Of a stretch of DNA of 64,000 bases, positions 60,875 through 64,000 are shown in pieces. The notes under the pieces were generated by a model that was not told the DNA's origin, searched no databases, and saw nothing but the letters and a program-made list of their open reading frames with translations. The stretch's first letter is position 1, and every line of letters begins with the position of its first letter. The position numbers were made by a program, and so were the translations under genes. This DNA comes from Echiichthys vipera (taxonomy: Eukaryota > Chordata > Actinopteri > Perciformes > Trachinidae): assembly GCA_963691815.1 (NCBI GenBank), contig OY829657.1, forward strand, positions 28,855,243 to 28,919,242. The letters are read 5' to 3'.

Positions 60875-61393
60875 AGTTCTCGAATACAGACAGACATACA
60901 GATTCCTCGTAGTTAGATTTCGTCTAGCACGATCATCGGGCTAAACCATGACATTCACTGAGCATGTCCAAGCCCCCCAGAGAATAAAGACTTTCTCTTT
61001 ATTAATTTTTCTTAATCTAATCTTTATCTATTCAGTTCTGTGCTATATTGTAAAACTTTAAATGTGCTGTTTTGTCTCAAGGTCTTCACATTTGGACCAA
61101 ATATCCAATATATCAATGGAAAAACTACTCAAACCTGGCACTTAATTTTCAACTCAGGACTCATGACAGTAAGACTCAATTTGAGTAGTCCAAAAATTCA
61201 GCCGAAATTGATGTTGCTGCAACAATTATTGTGGTGAACCACCAATAAACCAGAAGACGAAGTCAGTAGCAATATGTGATGTTTTTTTTCTCTTGCACTT
61301 CACTGAACTCTCCTGAAATGATAATGATGTGTGATGTGATCAGAAGTCCACATGAATCCACATGGTATACGATATACACAGTACAGGGTCATC
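60875..61393. other. Intergenic spacer
   Basis: Nothing recognised. Confidence 0.5.
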
Positions 61394-61611
61394 CCTATGT
61401 ACCCCCGTTCGCATAAGCCTATACCTTCGTTGATTTAATTTAGCATTTTGTTAGGGTTAGGGTGTACATACTATTTACTGTGGAATTCGGCACTTTTGGA
61501 AAAAAATAACAGACATTCATACAGACATCAGACCCTTTTTTAGGAAAAGATGTATGTGACCTGATTTGCGGTCACATATAAAGCGGGACACAAAGGACCC
61601 GGGGAACATAG
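61394..61611. mobile_element. Possible short MITE
   Basis: CCTATGTACCCCCG at the left and CCCGGGGAACATAGG at the right are imperfect inverted ends about 215 bp apart. The GGGGAACATAGGTACG phrase is common in fish repeats. The superfamily is unknown. Confidence 0.4.
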
Positions 61612-63590
61612 GTACGCCCCCCACAGTACATACCTGCAAAACATTAGTCCAACACCCTGAAAAACATTGCAGCATCTAGGCTTAAGATTTTCAATAATGT
61701 TGAATTTTCAATCAATCAGAATGTTTAGGTCATTATTAATATCAATCTATAGCAGAAAAGTGCTAACAGTTCCTTTATTGTTAAATAATAGCATATCAGT
61801 TGTTGAGCTGGATAAGCACTAATCCAAACAGAGGAATGGCCCAGCTGTGGCCCAATGATTACAAACATTTGTCCTGACTAAGTGCTCTCGAGCTGGATAT
61901 TGAATTCAAAAGGAGGGTGGTGGAGATGAATCCTTTAAATTCCTTAAACTTCATGAATGAAGACCATAAAGATTGGACTAATGAAAGCAGTCTCGTAAAA
62001 AATGGGGTAGAGAAGGTGTGGTTTAAAGTGTGTCACGTGCTCCATTCAGAGCCAAAGTGATGCCTATGTTTTGTTTTAAAGCAGTAATGAAAGCACTCTC
62101 ACAGGCAAATGTGACTTCCATGCATCATGGAAAAAGATCGAGTTACAAAGGGCCCTTCCACAGTAAATAAACGGCAGATAGCATGTCATAGCTATGCTCC
62201 AAATATTTTGTAATGGATCCTTGGTGAGTGCTCCATCTGCCCAGCATTCACTGTGCCTCTTCCAATAAACACTGGCAATAAGGAATTCCACTTCCCACCA
62301 TCTTTGTCGATTTGCCTGAACTGTAAAAACAAGACGGGGAAAACTTCTCTGGCTCACATTGTCTCTTTTTGTGAGCTTTGGAGATGCTTAGTCCTAATTA
62401 TGTTATATCTTAATTGTGTATGTGTGTGTGTGTGTACCTCTGTGTGCTGTGGTGTTCACTTGCACATGCAGCAGGAATGTTACTATTTCAATGGAAGTGG
62501 TTTGGTCTGTTTGAAATCCAGAGGCCAGCACTGCTGAAAGCTTTATTAGTTAATTTAGCTTTAGTGAAGTTTATAATCATCACTCCCACCCCCGATTTAA
62601 ATCCTCTAAACTATGGTTATGTTAGATACATAACCTCCTACACTTTATTAAAAACAAAAACAACAGAATTCATATTTGTCATAAATCTTTCATACAATTT
62701 TATTTCTCCATGCAAAAAAATATTTTTTAATAAATAAGTAAGAAACACAAGTCTGAAAAAGGATTAATTTTCATTTACAAAAAAATATATACTATCACAT
62801 TGCTGGGAGGTGTGAGAGAGACAGAGTGGAAAAATAGAAATCTTTTTGGCCAAGTGATCAACAGATGGAGTGCTGAAGGCCTTGATGTTACCCTCACATG
62901 GTGTTAAACACTGCCTCTGGACTGCCAGACGCCTGGTCACTTCAACTGACTCCAACTGAACAAATACTGTACACAGATTACTGATTCAGTTGGGATGAAA
63001 AGCTGCGATTTTGAGAAATATGTGCTAGTTTCCTGTTTTATTTAAGTTGGTTCACTTAAAAAGAAAGAAAGCCTGGATAGGACGTTTGAATTGAAGATAA
63101 ATTGGCGTGGATTGACTCTGGTTTCTTTTCTCATGACATGTAATGATGATATGTGTAGTGAGTGAGTAGTGTTACTTCACTGGACCGCTGGCTCGATGCT
63201 ATTGTAGGGAGCAGGGATTTGATTTTGTATTGTTTCAAAAACTGGCCTTTCCGGGGCTGCCCCAACCTACTGTAAGCGGATGGCCTTCAACTTACTGGAA
63301 TATGCAGCACTGTGTTATCTAGGAATATATACAGGTGGTTATAACGGCTTTGACATTAGGGACTTAGTGCTGACCAATAAATTATGTTATTCGTCAATGT
63401 GGCCGAGATGTTTTGTGAAGTGACTTAAACCAAATATTTTCTCACCGATAAATGAAGTGCCCCCCTCCATCGTCTACCAATGCCCATGTTGCTCAGGCTA
63501 CTAAATGAGGTGGATGTGTCGCCTTAACCCATTAAGAACTCATGGTGACTCTCGGGTCTCAATCATAATCAAGTTTTGATTATTATTGTT
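61612..63590. other. Intergenic stretch, nothing recognised
   Basis: AT-rich; a short GT tract lies at 62418-62435. No domain-bearing frame. Confidence 0.5.
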
Positions 63591-64000
63591 TTTATCTTTG
63601 TTTGCATTTCCTGTTTTATTTTGAAGTGTCACATCTCATCTAGTTTTAAACTTAGACCTTTAGACTTAAGACTTGAGACTTTTTAGACTTTTTCAGGTCC
63701 CACTTCCTGTCACATTTTCCCCTTGTGTGAGTGTTTGCCCCACCCCGGTGTGTTTTACCTTTGCCTCATTATCCCCTTATAATCTGTGTTTTCAAACCCG
63801 TTGCTAGTTTGATGTGTGTTCCTTCGTGGCGCCTCGTTCCAGTCTTTGTATTCTTGTTAGTCCTTGTTATTTCGACTATTGTCTGTTTGACTGCCGGTTT
63901 TTGCCTGCTGCTTGATTGTACTGTTGCCTATGGATAGCTTAGCTTAACATTATTAACTTAACTTAATCAACACAATTACAACCATGAACCTCATTAAAAC
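63591..64000 (+). mobile_element. Possible LTR-like sequence cut by window end
   Basis: The composition changes to pyrimidine-rich text with phrases common in fish LTRs (CACTTCCTGTCACATTTTCC, GTTTGACTGCCGGTTTTTGC, TGTTGCCTATGGATAG). The window ends before a terminus or tail can be seen, and the left end is not defined. Confidence 0.3.

Overview
The window reads as a teleost fish genome, most likely a percomorph. It carries a Rex3 (RTE-clade) LINE with an intact target site duplication, L2/Rex1-type LINE pieces, several tRNA-derived SINEs, hAT, Harbinger, pogo and piggyBac-type DNA elements, a solo LTR, and many (CA)n, (GA)n and (TA)n microsatellites. Spliceosomal introns are visible. I find no bacterial or organellar sequence and no complete host housekeeping gene. 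Most of the window looks like a gene desert loaded with transposons.

Layout. 1-3459 is intergenic with a 158-bp (GT)79 tract. 3472-6650 is a minus-strand Rex3. 11067-13995 is a cluster of SINEs, a dispersed repeat with a THAP-like remnant, and an L2/Rex1-type LINE split by a SINE. 20001-22122 holds a SANT-encoding TIR element and then a nested stack: a hAT element containing a truncated Rex3, which contains a transposon fragment. 26101-26470 and 37120-37640 are further copies of the repeat at 11283. 28951-29899 is an L2 LINE. 32268-33405 is a piggyBac-like element. 33890-35056 holds two head-to-tail SANT elements. 38485-39126 is a solo LTR with a 5-bp duplication. 59117-60874 is a decayed PIF/Harbinger element retaining the starts of both of its genes.

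The main coding block is 46742-53403 on the minus strand. An upstream gene (49313-51972, with a separate 5' exon ending at 53403) encodes four C2H2 fingers followed by a CACTA/CMC-type (TNP2-like) DDE transposase domain. Immediately downstream, in the same direction, a four-exon gene (46742-49068) encodes a member of the teleost multicopy family annotated as SAMD3-like. The block is followed at 45218-45740 by a CACTG-starting AT-rich segment full of TCAACTT/AAGTTGA motifs, as expected for a CACTA subterminal region. My favoured reading is one large CACTA-like transposon that carries the SAMD3-like gene as its accessory gene. Three apparent +1 indels, two of them in 5-base homopolymers, interrupt otherwise open frames, so the block is either recently inactivated or affected by assembly errors.
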